Origin: Acanthochromis polyacanthus
Lineage: Eukaryota > Chordata > Actinopteri > Pomacentridae
NCBI RefSeq assembly: GCF_021347895.1
Contig: NC_067125.1
Coordinates: forward strand, 23,539,621-23,603,620
Length of the DNA: 64,000 nucleotides
Direction of reading: 5' to 3'
Below the pieces are notes generated by a model. That model saw only the letters and a program-made list of their open reading frames with translations, was not told the origin of the DNA and did no database searches. Below are positions 26,410-38,066 of this stretch, piece after piece (position 1 is the first letter of the stretch; each line of letters opens with the position of its first letter). Made by a program: the position numbers and the translations under genes.

Positions 26410-26760
26410 TCTCCACTACAACTATTAGCACTCCTGTAGCCCCATGTCATTACCTTACCACCTCCATGCTTCACTGTCAGGACCATACATTCACTGTGGG
26501 AGTCATTACAGGTTCACACCAAACATGCTCGACCTCATCTGAGCCGAACAAATTAATCTTGTGTCATCTCATTAAAAATGTGCTCCCAGTATTCACCAGG
26601 CTTCTTACCATACATTTTTGCAGCCAGTAGGGCTATTTGTTAGGCTAATTGCAAATCCCAGGCGTATGAAATGTTTCAGTGATCACAGGCTTTCTAACTT
26701 GTGTGTCAGTGATCACAGGTGTGTTCACTTTTGCTGCATTGAGTTTGTACTATGATCTGT
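26410..26760 (-). mobile_element. Degenerate Tc1/mariner fragment
   Basis: The phrases 'ccacctccatgcttcactgt', 'cgaacaaattaatctt' and 'attaaaaatgtgctcccag' follow, in antisense, the transposase of a fish Tc1 family as I recall it. No inverted ends were found and no frame is open. Interior fragment only. Confidence 0.45.
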
Positions 26761-26964
26761 ATTTTTAATACATGCTTTCTAAGTTATTTATTTTTCATGA
26801 TTTAGAAGAGAAAATACTTTACTCTGTAACTTATTTCCAGGTAATATAATTCTGAAGAATAAGAAAAGACAGACAAGGTGTTTTTTGGGTGGGGTTATAT
26901 TTATTCAACTTTCAATGATAAATTGATGAATAATTTGAGGGACACTAGTCACTAGATTGGACTG

Positions 26965-27240
26965 CACAGTGGCCTAGTGGTTAACACTTTTGCCTTGCAG
27001 CAAGAAGATCCCTGGTTCAAATCCCGGCCTGGGCCTGGGATCTTTCTGCATGGAGTTTGCATGTTCTCCCTGTGCATGCATGGGTTTTCTCCGGGTACTC
27101 CGGCTTCCTTCCGCAGTCCAAAAATATGCTGAGGTTAATTGATAACTCTAAATTGTCCGTAGGTGTGAATGTGAGTGTGATTGTGTGTCTGTATATGTAG
27201 CCCTGTGACAGACTGGTGACCTGTCCAGGGTGTCTCCTGG
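26965..27240 (+). mobile_element. tRNA-headed SINE-like repeat (copy 2), uninterrupted
   Basis: A-box-like AGTGGCCTAGTGG and B-box-like GGTTCAAATCCC lie at tRNA-like spacing. The body is collinear with copy 1 at 21925. Where copy 1 carries a MITE, this copy reads straight through ('gtgtgtctgtatatgtagcc'), giving an empty-site comparison inside the window. Confidence 0.75.
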
Positions 27241-27244
27241 GGGA

Positions 27245-27769
27245 GGCTACGGTGAACTAAGTAGCCTCCTGCACCTTCCTGTCACCCTTGAACCAACTCT
27301 AGAAGCTCTTCTTTTGCTTGGCCTTCTTCTCCTGCTCCTGTTGTTTGTCTCTCTGCTCAATCACCTCTTCAGTCAGTTTTTGTTAATCTTTCTACCTTTG
27401 GTTCTCCAGAAAAACTGAAAGAGAGACTTTTTGTTTTTCCTTTGGATCCAAAGGTCCTGCAGTTTCTGATTATTTTTGCTCCAGTTGTCTGATTCTTTCC
27501 TGCAGGTCATCTGTCTCTTTTTGTCTCCTGAGCAGCTCCTGATTTTCTTGTTCTTTCAGAGCAACATCATTCCTGAGCTGCTCTAAACTTTTATGCTCAG
27601 TCTTCCAGGTCTTTTCTTTCTCCTCCATCTCTTTGTGGACTTCCAGCAGCTGCTCCTCAGCTTTGAAGAGCTCAGTCATAATCCACAACATTGGATTATT
27701 TGACTGTTTCTTGAAATTAAGAAGGTGCAAAGTCTGGAGGTAAAACTCTCTGTTTGGTGAAGTTAACAT
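27245..27769 (-). pseudogene. Coiled-coil protein fragment, broken by stops
   Basis: A 99-residue frame (27769-27470) reads from MLTSPNREFYLQTLHLL to a strongly charged heptad region containing EEQLLEVHKEMEEKEKTWK and RQKETDDLQERIRQLEQK, a clear coiled coil. Past its stop the same frame continues as TEEVIEQRDKQQEQEKKAK and SWFKGDRKVQEAT with further stops, so the similarity outlives the frame and the locus is broken. The lysine/glutamate-rich tail with a WFK end resembles C-terminal tails of fish GIMAP-type GTPases, but no GTPase motif is present; the identity is a guess. It directly abuts the SINE-like repeat at 26965-27240. Confidence 0.4.
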
Positions 27770-27779
27770 CTAACTGACA

Positions 27780-29285
27780 TCTGAAATGTGAACTACACAC
27801 TGCTTTAACTGTGTGCTGCACTGTAAAAGAATCTTAAAAGTAGAGCTATAAAATAAAAGCCATTGATTATAAAGTAGAACATTTACCTCCAAAATGTAGT
27901 AGAATTGATATATCAAGTAGCATTATATGGAAATGCTCGAGTAAAGTACAAGTAGCTCAAATTTGTAAGTACAGTGCTTGGGTAAATATCCTTAGTTACT
28001 TTTCAGTACTGATCACCTGCTGACTCTGACTAAAAGCAATAATTACATTTCTCTGACATTTCAGTATGGCATGTTGACTTTAGAGCCTTTTAGTGTGGAG
28101 CCTCAAAATGTGTAGGATGAAGGCTGGAAACATGGAGAAAGGTGTAGCATGGCTCTGTCAAAATGTGCTAATCTGTAAAAATTCCATTTACATTTAATGT
28201 TTTTTTTTTCAATTTAAACCCACCTTCTGTCTCTACAGGAGCCTATGATTACCCATAACCCCCTCTTATACATAGAACTGTGTAGACATCTATATATATA
28301 TGTATCAAGAGACAGCTAAAGGAACTGAGCAAACTCACTTCATTTTTAAAAAGCAAACATGAGATTGATACTAGTCTTCTCATCTCACTATCAGAAGAAA
28401 GTTAATAGGTACATGTTCCATGCTGTTAAAATAATACTGCAGTTTATCTGTAAAATATAAGCGAAGTGGCAGCTTTTTGACTCAAGTGACATTCATGCAT
28501 GCTAAAAATCAGTTTGTAATGGCTCAACCCCACCTGGGACTGAATTCAAACTTTTAGTCTCCCCACTAAATGAGGGTAGCAGTGATGTAGATTGAATCTC
28601 TTTGTCCTTCTCCACCGTAGCCTGGAGTGCAAACAGCCTGACTGCATAGGTTGCTTTCACCTTGTTCTGTATGCATGCCACTTCACCTTGTTAAACTTTG
28701 AATAGTTGGGTATCTAGGCCAAGAACTCCTTCTTTCATTCTTGGCTTCCTTTTGCTGGCAGGGTTTGAAAAGCTGTTGAGTAATCAGCACAGATGCACTG
28801 CTGCTAATTGGGAAGCAGCCGGAGGGAGCTGCTTGTTTTGGACAGGAAAGCCTCAGGGGCTCTGAACGAAAGAAGCAGAACTTTAGACATGCTACTTTGG
28901 TCAAACAGCTCAGTCTGTACATGGCATTCCTGATTTGTTTACAATGTCTCCATCTGATTCATGTCAGATGGATAAAATCCCTTTTTCTTTGTCCTTTTGT
29001 GCACTCTGGAAAATGGATAACATTACACAGCCAACAAAATATTTGAATAACTCAGAAAATTTCACAATTCAGGGAGAAGTGAAACCATCACAGGAGTCTG
29101 GCATCTGTTTGCCGTTACAGGAAACTGATGAAGATAGAGATATGACTCACATCAAACGCTACTTCAAGGAGGCCGTCTAATGGGGAGAATGTTTGTTTGC
29201 TCATTTAGTCTCAGACATCTTCTCTTTCATGTTAATCCAGGCTAGATTTACAGAGATGAGATAAATACACTGCCTTGAACTGTGA
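27780..29285. other. Non-coding stretch, nothing identified
   Basis: Several 60-80-codon frames occur on both strands, without recognisable domains or splice context. Confidence 0.45.
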
Positions 29286-29318
29286 TGACCATCCATCCAT
29301 CCATCCATTCATCCATTG
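29286..29318. repeat. (CATC)n microsatellite
   Basis: Short tetranucleotide tract with one variant unit. Confidence 0.85.
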
Positions 29319-29319
29319 G

Positions 29320-30369
29320 AATCCATACTGTAAATGCTTAATGGTGACATTTCTCTGTGGTTTCTAAACACTTTGTCTTACTGTAGAGAATCTTGTTGGA
29401 TCATGTATTGGATCTCTTGTTGGTCATATGAAGAAAAAAAACAACAACTTCTAACTAATTTATTTTGTTCATGTTGAAGATTTTCTATTTTTCATAAACT
29501 CGGCTTAAGCAAGCATACATGAGAAAAAAATTTGGTGATTCCTGTTTTCATAGAAGACAGGAAGAACTAACTGAGTCACGTCACATCAAACTGCAATGAT
29601 AAGATCAACTGAATTAAGGTGGAAAAAACATAATTAACCATTTAATAGCAAAAAAACCCCAAACCAAAATAAAACAAAACAAAACAAAACAAGCAAAAAA
29701 AAAACACCAACCTGAGAAATCCTGAATAGCACTGTGATACAGATACTGAAGCTCATGAATGCAATATGAACAAGTTTATATCTTTTACACAGTTTCATCA
29801 GCATCTTGTATGATGTTGTGCGGGCTGATATGTGTTTACATTTTATAAAATTCATAATCAGCCTAACTTATTGACAACTTCTAGAAAAATGTCAGTGTGA
29901 ATGTTATCTGTCCTGAAGCTGTAAAAATTGGTGATTTGTCCAAGGAAAAGCAGAGAGCTTTTAATATTTCAGCACTCAGAAGTAAATTTCATCAGCTTAC
30001 ATAGTATTAATAATATTGGCACAAAGATAAAAGTGTGAAGGAGTCATAACTTGATGAATGAAAGCAGCACAAATCTGTCATACACCAACTTCAGACTCCA
30101 CACAACCCTTTCATCTGTTTATTCTATTATTGTCACTGTCTTAAAGTCAAACACCAAAGGTGTTTACATGACTTTTGATTTCAGTGGTCTTTTGAAGCAC
30201 AAAATGACAGCAAACAATATTTATAATTGTAAAAAGCAGTGTCTTGTTGAAACAGTACTAAAAATATTCATATAATGCATTCAAGCTCATCTTCATGCAT
30301 ATCCAGTGCAGGTTTGGAAGCTTTTATAATGAGACGCAAGACAAAAGAAGTGATTTTGAGTGAGTTGTG
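29320..30369. other. Non-coding stretch, nothing identified
   Basis: AT-rich; A-rich tracts near 29.65-29.71 kb. No gene seen. Confidence 0.45.
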
Positions 30370-30624
30370 TGACCAAATGTCCCCACAATTGTAGGAAAAC
30401 CGAAAACAATGTCACTTGTGGGGACCTCATTTCGGTCCCCACAAGTTTAAACAGGGTTTTCTTGGCCATGTTGTTGTTACTGAAAAAAGTAAAAGTGCAA
30501 AAACGCTTCTTTAGGGTTAGCCATTGTTTTGGTTAGGGTTAGGGTTTGGTTAAGGTTAGGATTAGGGTTAGGGGTTAGATATGAATGGGAGTCAATGGTA
30601 AGTCCCCACAATGATAGAAAAACA

Positions 30625-30716
<92 letters not shown>
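30370..30716 (+). repeat. Hairpin / TTAGGG-like / (TG)n module 1
   Basis: A perfect 12-bp inverted repeat, CTTGTGGGGACC (30415-30426) and GGTCCCCACAAG (30434-30445), with a 7-nt loop, is followed by a GGTTAGGG-type tract (30513-30580), the phrase 'gtccccacaatgatagaaa', and an uninterrupted (TG)n of about 90 bp (30627-30716). Confidence 0.85.
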
Positions 30717-30717
<1 letters not shown>

Positions 30718-30719
30718 CT

Positions 30720-30986
30720 TGTACTTGCTACATGGTGAGTACCATTTTCTGCATTTAACTATCAAAGTGAGGACATTTTTACAAAGTGAGGACATTTTGG
30801 CCAGTCCTCACTTTGAAACAGCCATGTTTGAGGGTGAAGACTTGTTTTTAGAGAACAGGTATGAATTGAGGTTTGGTTAGGGTTAGGGTAAGGATTAAGT
30901 TTAGGCAATCAGTTGTGATAGTTAAGGTTAGGGTAAGGCTCTAGGAAATGCATTACGCCTATGGATGTCCTCACTAAGATAGAAGT

Positions 30987-31081
<95 letters not shown>
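30720..31081 (+). repeat. Hairpin / TTAGGG-like / (TG)n module 2
   Basis: Same order as module 1: inverted repeat AAAGTGAGGAC (30783-30793) and GTCCTCACTTT (30804-30814), a GGTTAGGG-type tract (30870-30940), 'gtcctcactaagatagaag', then (TG)n (30993-31081) with one TCG interruption near 31031. The hairpin-to-TG distance is about 210 bp in both modules. Confidence 0.85.
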
Positions 31082-31083
<2 letters not shown>

Positions 31084-31084
31084 G

Positions 31085-33150
31085 CTTTTCTCTACAACCA
31101 GGTACACTGCTAAGGACCACAGGAAATGCAGTGTGAAGTCATTTGGATGAGCTGTTCTTGAGAAGCATAAGGAGATAAACATTTACCATCATTGACTACA
31201 GTAGTACTGGGGCTAGTCAGTGATGTAATACCATCATGGATCACATGACTTGGTATGACATACCTTGATTGAATAATCTCTGTGTTCTTTTGAAATTGAA
31301 GTCCAGTAATTCACTGATTAGGCATCCAGCAAATAAGGCCTGCTACTGTTGCTGATGAAATAACACAGCAGTGACATGGAAGGTACATGATGATGACTGA
31401 ATAAGATGCTGAAATCTCACTGAGACATGTTTATGATATTTATAAACAGAACAATAATCTCTACACTAATTGGTAGTTAATTTCATTAACTGACTTATCA
31501 AAACAAAAGATAGCCATTTGTGTAATGCAATGAAAAAAGAATCCTTAGATGGACTGCGATATGCTCACAACCTGGTAAAACTGCAGCTAATGGAGGATTC
31601 AGTGTTAGAACTTTGATAGTGTGGGTGAAGTCTGACGTAGCATACAGTCAAAACAAAACTGGACTGACTGACTTTACTTGAGAGACCCAGTCAAAGCCCA
31701 GAATTAAACCCTAGAAGAACATCTGCAGAGACCTGAGGATGGTAGATAGTGAGTTCTGAAATTTGGTCTATGAATAACACAAATTTAAGTGTCAAGTGTA
31801 CACAGTGTGCGGGGATTGAGTAGTTAACTTTAGCTGCAGGAAACCTGGTTTATTTGTCCAGTTACTGAGAGAAAAAGACATGTTTGTCTTATATTTAGAG
31901 AAGTGCAGTGTTGCACGCTCTTTGTTGGGACATAACTGTGAAGAAAATCTTACCCACAAAACAACAAACACTGACACTGATACACTAGGACCAGGGCAGT
32001 AAATTCCTCTTTTTTTTTTTTTTTTTAGAAAACAACATCTCTATCCTTCTCTTAGGCTAATGAATGTGGAATAATATCAACTGTTCACCATCCAAAACTT
32101 GCCAGAGACCAAGACTGACAGGCAGTACATGTCAGAGCTACTTCCTCTTGACAAGCGTAAAAGTTGCTGCTGTAAGATGAGAAGAACAACACCAGTTTGA
32201 TCTCCGTGTATGTTTAGGCTCAGATGCAGAAAGAAGAGTCTTGCTCACTTATCAAAATGAAAAAAAATGTGTTCCAACAACTATTTAAACATGATGTCTT
32301 GCGTTTATGTAAACAGCATGCAAAAAAGGAAAAAAGTAGTGTCCTATTCAAGTAGTTGGTAGTTTAAACATAGAATAGAAACTAATTCACTATCTTGACA
32401 TCTAAAAAGTGCAGCAAACTGCATTTTGGAGTTGGAGTTATAGTTGACACATTTTGCATATTTGAAGGAACACCGTGAGCAGCTTTCTTTTGCTTGTGTT
32501 TTTGCTGTGCTGTACTTGGGTTTTTGTATTTTAAGTACAATGAATAGACAGTTAACTAGAAGAAAATTTGTTATACTTCCTAAAATGTCTCAGAATGGCT
32601 TGTTGTAGTGCGTACATTTTTATTAGCTGTTCATGCTAAGACAGGCTAAAGACTAAGGTTTAGTAATGAGTGACAGGTAGAAATACTAAAATTTTTCTTT
32701 ATCATGTAGGATTTCTTGATTTGTGTTTGTAAGGGTTTTCTCCACCAATTATAACTGTAGGATTATAATAATGTTTCTCCACCAATATTAATGTAGGGTT
32801 AATGTTTGCTCAAATGGGGTTAAGGGTTTTATACAGAATTATTATATAGTCTACCTGATATTCGACCAGCAAAGTATTTAGATTAGACAAATATAATAAT
32901 TAGCCTATGAAACACTTCTTGTTGCGCTGTCAAGAAGAGCTTCAGGAATCATAAGGGGAATTATTTAGCTTGAGAGGTTATGTATAAAATTGAGGTAGCT
33001 GGAATCTGTACAAGTTAGGGACTAAAATGTGAACAACAAAATAACTGAGGCACTGAACTTATATTTGTGTATATTTATTAAACTAAACAAAACAATAACA
33101 ACAACAATAACGCACATTAAGATGAATAACAACAACACAAAACAAATTAA
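31085..33150. other. Non-coding stretch left of the tandem array
   Basis: No gene recognised. The last ~70 bp (33080-33150) are AAC/AAT-rich and lead directly into the array, resembling the tails that separate the array units. Confidence 0.45.
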
Positions 33151-35453
33151 AGCTGCAAGCAGCGATGGACGGGTCCTCGCATCCACGCTGGTCGGCGAAT
33201 CCATGCACGTTCACCAGGTGGCACTGTGACTGAGAGTGTGTGTCGGCCTCTGAATCACATCTGGACCAGAGTTTAATCACACGTAAAATTTCAGCCAGAT
33301 TGGAGCATGTTCAGACTAGTTATACAGCATTTCCTGCCCATCCACCACCAGGTGGCGCTGTAACTCAGAGTGTATTTCAAACAGTGGATGTGATGAGGGC
33401 TGGACTCTGATCACTCATGAAAAGTTTCAGGCTGATTTGATCATGTAGAGGCCAGTTATACAGCATTTATTGTCCCTCCAACAGGTGGCGCTGCAACTGA
33501 GAGTGTCTGTTGGCCTGTAGATGTGATCAGGATTGGATTGTGATCACACATGGAAAGTTTGAGGCAGATTGGAGCATGCAGAGGAGAGTTATACAGCAGT
33601 TGTTGTTTCATGGCGAAGCATCAAAACTCTAATGGTCGCCATGGCCACGCCATTTGGCTTCTGTTAAACTTTTGATAACTTTTCATCACCAAGTCCTGCT
33701 GTGTGGACTGACAAAATTTCAGGTCTCCTGGAATTATCCCCAAGGAGGTATTAACTCTCAAAAATGAGAAAAATCATCAAAAATCTCACAATTAATCCAA
33801 GATGGCCGACTTCCTGTTGGGTTTAGGACATGGCTCCAAGAGGCTTTTTTGTGCGTCCTGATGTGCTCTATAAGCCTCCCAAATTTCATGGATGTAGGTG
33901 AAACGTGCTGGGGGGGCTGTTTGTTAAAAATACTGTAGGGGACGCTATAGCATGTGCAGTGCCGAGATGCATACAGTGTTGTTCCTTGGGTCAATGGTGA
34001 TGTGTGTGGTAATTTTTGTGAGCATTGGAGTATTCCTAACCTGTCAGAAAGGGCTTTGTTTTTCATGGCGATATTTGGTTGCTACGGCAACAGCGTTGCA
34101 TGAAATGTCACACCCTTCACAGTGTGTGATTGTCAAGAGGTGAAGACTCGACTGACCAATTTCCAGCATGATATCACCAAGTTTGGGGCCATTGTACCTG
34201 AAAATATAAGGCCTTAAACTTACTATTACCAACAGGTGGCGCTATGACTTTTTCAAAATTTATGAGTGTGGATGTGTTCAGACTGGACCTGGTATCCAGC
34301 ATGTGAAGTCTGAGGCAGATAGGATGTTGTTCAGCTGAGATATGAATCGTTAAATTTTCATGGCGAAACATCGAAATTGGTTTGGCCGCCACAGACACGC
34401 CCTTTGATGACAAGTCACCATTTTCACTGGGATGCATCATCAATGTGTTTAGGCTGTTGTCACTGCATTTGAAGTGAATATGATCAACCGGGTAACAATA
34501 GGGCATGAAAGTGTAAAAGATGTCTATTTCCTGAAACCACAAGGTGGCGCTATGACTGTCAATGAATATCCCTATGTGGATGACATCAGGACAGGACTGT
34601 CATCATACATGTAAAGTTTCAGGCAGATTGGAGCATGTTGAGAAGAATTAGACACCAATTCCTGTTTCATGGCGAAGGATCAGTTGTTTGAGGCTCCGCC
34701 ATGGCCACACCTTTTGGCTTCTGGTTGAGTTTTTGATAACTTTTCATCAGAAAGGTCTGGTGAATGTACTGGCCAAATTTCAGTTCTCTCAGACTTATCC
34801 ACTAGGAGCTATAAATTTTGACAAATGTACAGCAAATTCAAGATGGCCGACTTCCTGTTGGGTTTAGGGTGTGGCTGTGATTGACTTTTTGGTGTGTCCT
34901 GATGTGGTGCATATGCCCACCAAATATTGTAGCTGTAAATAAAACATTGTGGAAGTTGGCCTAATGACCACTTTTTCAATTTTGCAGGTGGCGCTATAGA
35001 GCCATTTTTCCACACATATGCGCAACTCCCATAAAATATCAAATTTTTCGCCAGTCCTGATGTGCACGCCAAATTTCACGCGTTTTGGTTCATGATAAGG
35101 CCGCCAAAAAGGCAAGTCATTTCCCGAGGAGCGATTAAGTTTGAAAAATTTACAGCAAATTGAAGATGGCCGACTTCCTGTTGGGTTTAGGGCGTGGCTG
35201 TAATTGACTTTTTGGTGTGTCCAGATGTTCTGCATATGCCCACCAAATATTGTAGCTGTACATGAAACATTGTGGCAGTTGGCCTAATGACTACTTTTTC
35301 AAGTTTGCAGGTGGCGCTATAGAGCCATTTTGCCACGCACATGCGCAACTCCCATAAAATATCAAATTTTTCGCCAGTCCTGATGTGCATGCCAAATTTC
35401 ACGCGTTTTGGAGTATGATAAGGCCGCCAAAAAGCCAATTTACTTTACGGGAG
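33151..35453 (+). repeat. Tandem array unit 1 (2303 bp)
   Basis: Starts AGCTGCAAGCAGCGATGG and ends TTTACTTTACGGGAG, followed by an A/AAT tail (35454-35496). It is built from about eight diverged modules that open with AGGTGGCGC or a close variant near 33213, 33349, 33482, 33938 (changed to GGGGACGC), 34233, 34540, 34986 and 35308. The last two modules form a ~322-bp direct duplication. The motif AAGATGGCCGACTTCCTG recurs at 33799, 34840 and 35163. One exact CTCF-consensus match at 33345-33358. Confidence 0.95.
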
Positions 35454-35496
35454 AAAAAAAAAAAATAAAAAAAATAATAATAATAATAATAATTAA

Positions 35497-37798
35497 AGCT
35501 GCAAGCAGCGATGGACGGGTCCTCGCATCCACGCTGGTCGTGAATCCACACACGTCCACCAGGTGGCGCTGTGACTGAGAGTGTATGTCGGCCTCTGAAT
35601 CGCATCTGGACCAGAGTCCAATCATACATTTAAAATTTCAGCCAGACTGTAGCATGTTCAGAGCAGTTATAGAGCATTTCCTGTCTATCCACCAGGTGGC
35701 GCTGTAACTCAGAGTGTATTTCACACAGTGGATGTGATGAGGGTTGGACTCTGATCACTCATGAAAAGTTTTAGGCTGATTTGATCATGTAGAGGCCAGT
35801 TATACAGCATTTACTGTCCCTCCATCAGGTGGCGCTGCGACTGAGAGTGTCTGTTGGCCTGTAGATGTGATCAGGATTGGATTGTGATCACACATGGAAA
35901 GTTTGAGGCAGATTGGAGCATGCAGAGGAGAGTTATACAGCAGTTGATGTTTCATGGCGAAGCATCAAAACGCTGATGGTCGCCATGGCCACGCCATTTG
36001 GCTTCTGGTTAAACTTTTGATAACTTTTCCAAACCAAGTCCTGCTGTGTGGACTGACAAAATTTCAGGTCTCCTGGAATTATCCCCGAGGAGGTATTAAC
36101 TCTCAAAAATGAGAAAAATCATCAAAAATCTCACAATTAATCCAAGATGGCCGACTTCCTGTTGGGTTTAGGACATGGCTCCAAGAGGCTTTTTTGTGCG
36201 TCCTGATGTGCTCTATAAGCCTCCCAAATTTCATGGATGTAGGTGAAACGTGCTGGGGGGGCTGTTTGTTAAAAATACTGTAGGGGGCGCTATAGCATGT
36301 GCAGTGCCGAGATGCATACAGTGTTGTTCCTTGGGTCAATGGTGATGTGTGTGGTAATTTTTGTGAGCATTGGAGTATTCCTAACCTGTCAGAAAGGGCT
36401 TTGTTTTTCATGGCGATATTTGGTTGCTACGGCAACAGCGTTACATGAAATGTCACACCCTTCACAGTGTGTGATTGTCAAGAGGTGAAGACTTGACTGA
36501 CCAATTTCCAGCATGATATCACCAAGTTTGGGGCCATTGTACCTGAAAATATAAGGCCTTAAACTTACTATTACCAACAGGTGGCGCTATGACTTTTTCA
36601 GAATTTATGAGTGTGGATGTGTTCAGACTGGACCTGGTATCCAGCATGTGAAGTCTGAGGCAGATAGGATGTTGTTCAGCTGAGATATGAATCATTAAAT
36701 TTTCATGGCGAAACATCGAAATTGGTTTGGCCGCCACAGACACGCCCTTTGATGACAAGTCACCATTTTCACTGGGATGCATCATCAATGTGTTTAGGCT
36801 GTTGTCACTGCATTTGAAGTGAATATGATCAACCGGGTAACAATAGGGCATGAAAGTGTAAAAGATGTCTATTTCCTGAAACCACAAGGTGGCGCTATGA
36901 CTGTCAATGAATATCCCTATGTGGATGACATCAGGACAGGACTGTCATCATACATGTAAAGTTTCAGGCAGATTGGAGCATGTTGAGAAGAATTAGACAC
37001 CACTTCCTGTTTCATGGCGAAGGATCAGTTGTTTGAGGCTCCGCCATGGCCACACCTTTTGGCTTCTGGTTGAGTTTTTGATAACTTTTCATCAGAAAGG
37101 TCTGGTGCATGTACTGGCCAAATTTCAGTTCTCTCAGACTTATCCACTAGGAGCTATAAAGTTTGACAAATGTACAGCAAATTCAAGATGGCCGACTTCC
37201 TGTTGGGTTTAGGGTGTGGCTGTGATTGACTTTTTGGTGTGTCCTGATGTGGTGCATATGCCCACCAAATATTGTAGCTGTAAATAAAACATTGTGGAAG
37301 TTGGCCTAATGACCACTGTTTCAATTTTGCAGGTGGCGCTATAGAGCCATTTTTTCACACATATGCGCAACTCCCATAAAATATCAAATTTTTCGCCAGT
37401 CCTGATGTGCACGCCAAATTTCACGCGTTTTGGTTCATGATAAGGCCTCCAAAAAGGCAAGTCATTTCCCGAGGAGCGATTAAGTTTGAAAAATTTACAG
37501 CAAATTGAAGGTGGCCGACTTCCTGTTGGGTTTAGGGCGTGGCTGTAATTGACTTTTTGGTGTGTCCAGATGTTGTGCATATGCCCACCAAATATTGTAG
37601 CTGTACATGAAACATTGTGGCAGTTGGCCTAATGACTACTTTTTCAACTTTGCAGGTGGCGCTATAGAGCCATTTTGCCACGCACATGCGCAACTCCCAT
37701 AAAATATCAAATTTTTCGCCAGTCCTGATGTGCATGCCAAATTTCACGCGTTTTGGAGTATGATAAGGCCGCCAAAAAGCCAATTTACTTTACGGGAG
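35497..37798 (+). repeat. Tandem array unit 2 (2302 bp)
   Basis: Collinear with unit 1 over its whole length. The first module has an intact AGGTGGCGC where units 1 and 4 read AGGTGGCAC, giving exact CTCF-consensus matches at 35556-35569 and 35689-35702. Private changes include 'gcgttacatg'. An A/AAT tail (37799-37850) leads into two minisatellite copies. Confidence 0.95.
35556..35702 (+). promoter_or_regulatory. Pair of CTCF-consensus matches in array unit 2
   Basis: Two copies of CCACCAGGTGGCGC, 133 bp apart, same orientation. Each fits the published 14-bp CTCF core CCASYAGRKGGCRS at every position. Binding is not shown by sequence alone. Equivalent sites occur in the other units. Confidence 0.4.
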
Positions 37799-37814
37799 AA
37801 AAAAAAAAAAAAAA

Positions 37815-37850
<36 letters not shown>

Positions 37851-37853
<3 letters not shown>

Positions 37854-38061
37854 CCCTAGGGTTTCAATAGGGTCCTTGGCACCGCTGGTGCCTTGGACAG
37901 TCGGTGCCCTGGCACCGCCTGTCCTTCGCACCCTCGGTGCTCGGACCCTAATAATAATAATAAACCCTAGGGTTTCAATAGGGTCCTTGGCACCGCTGGT
38001 GCCTTGGACAGTCGGTGCCCTGGCACCGCCTGTCCTTCGCACCCTCGGTGCTCGGACCCTA
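37851..38061 (+). repeat. 100-bp cloverleaf minisatellite, 2 copies
   Basis: Copies at 37851-37950 and 37962-38061 are identical, separated by an 11-bp AAT spacer. Within the 100-bp unit: a perfect palindrome AAACCCTAGGGTTT (1-14); an outer stem TAGGGTCC (18-25) with GGACCCTA (93-100); arm 1 GGCACC/GGTGCC (28-33, 37-42); arm 2 GGACAG/CTGTCC (45-50, 69-74) carrying an inner CGGTGCC/GGCACCG (52-58, 61-67); arm 3 GCACC/GGTGC (78-82, 86-90). All stems are perfect on paper. Confidence 0.95.
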
Positions 38062-38066
38062 ATTAA

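Noticed and set aside
30592..31182. Open frames with poly-CV or poly-HT peptides
   Set aside because: They are translations of (TG)n/(CA)n microsatellites and have no start or exon context.
37851..38061. True tRNA gene in the cloverleaf minisatellite
   Set aside because: Arm lengths and loops (2-3 nt), and absence of A/B boxes, a 7-nt anticodon loop and T-loop sequence, do not fit a tRNA; only the topology is similar.
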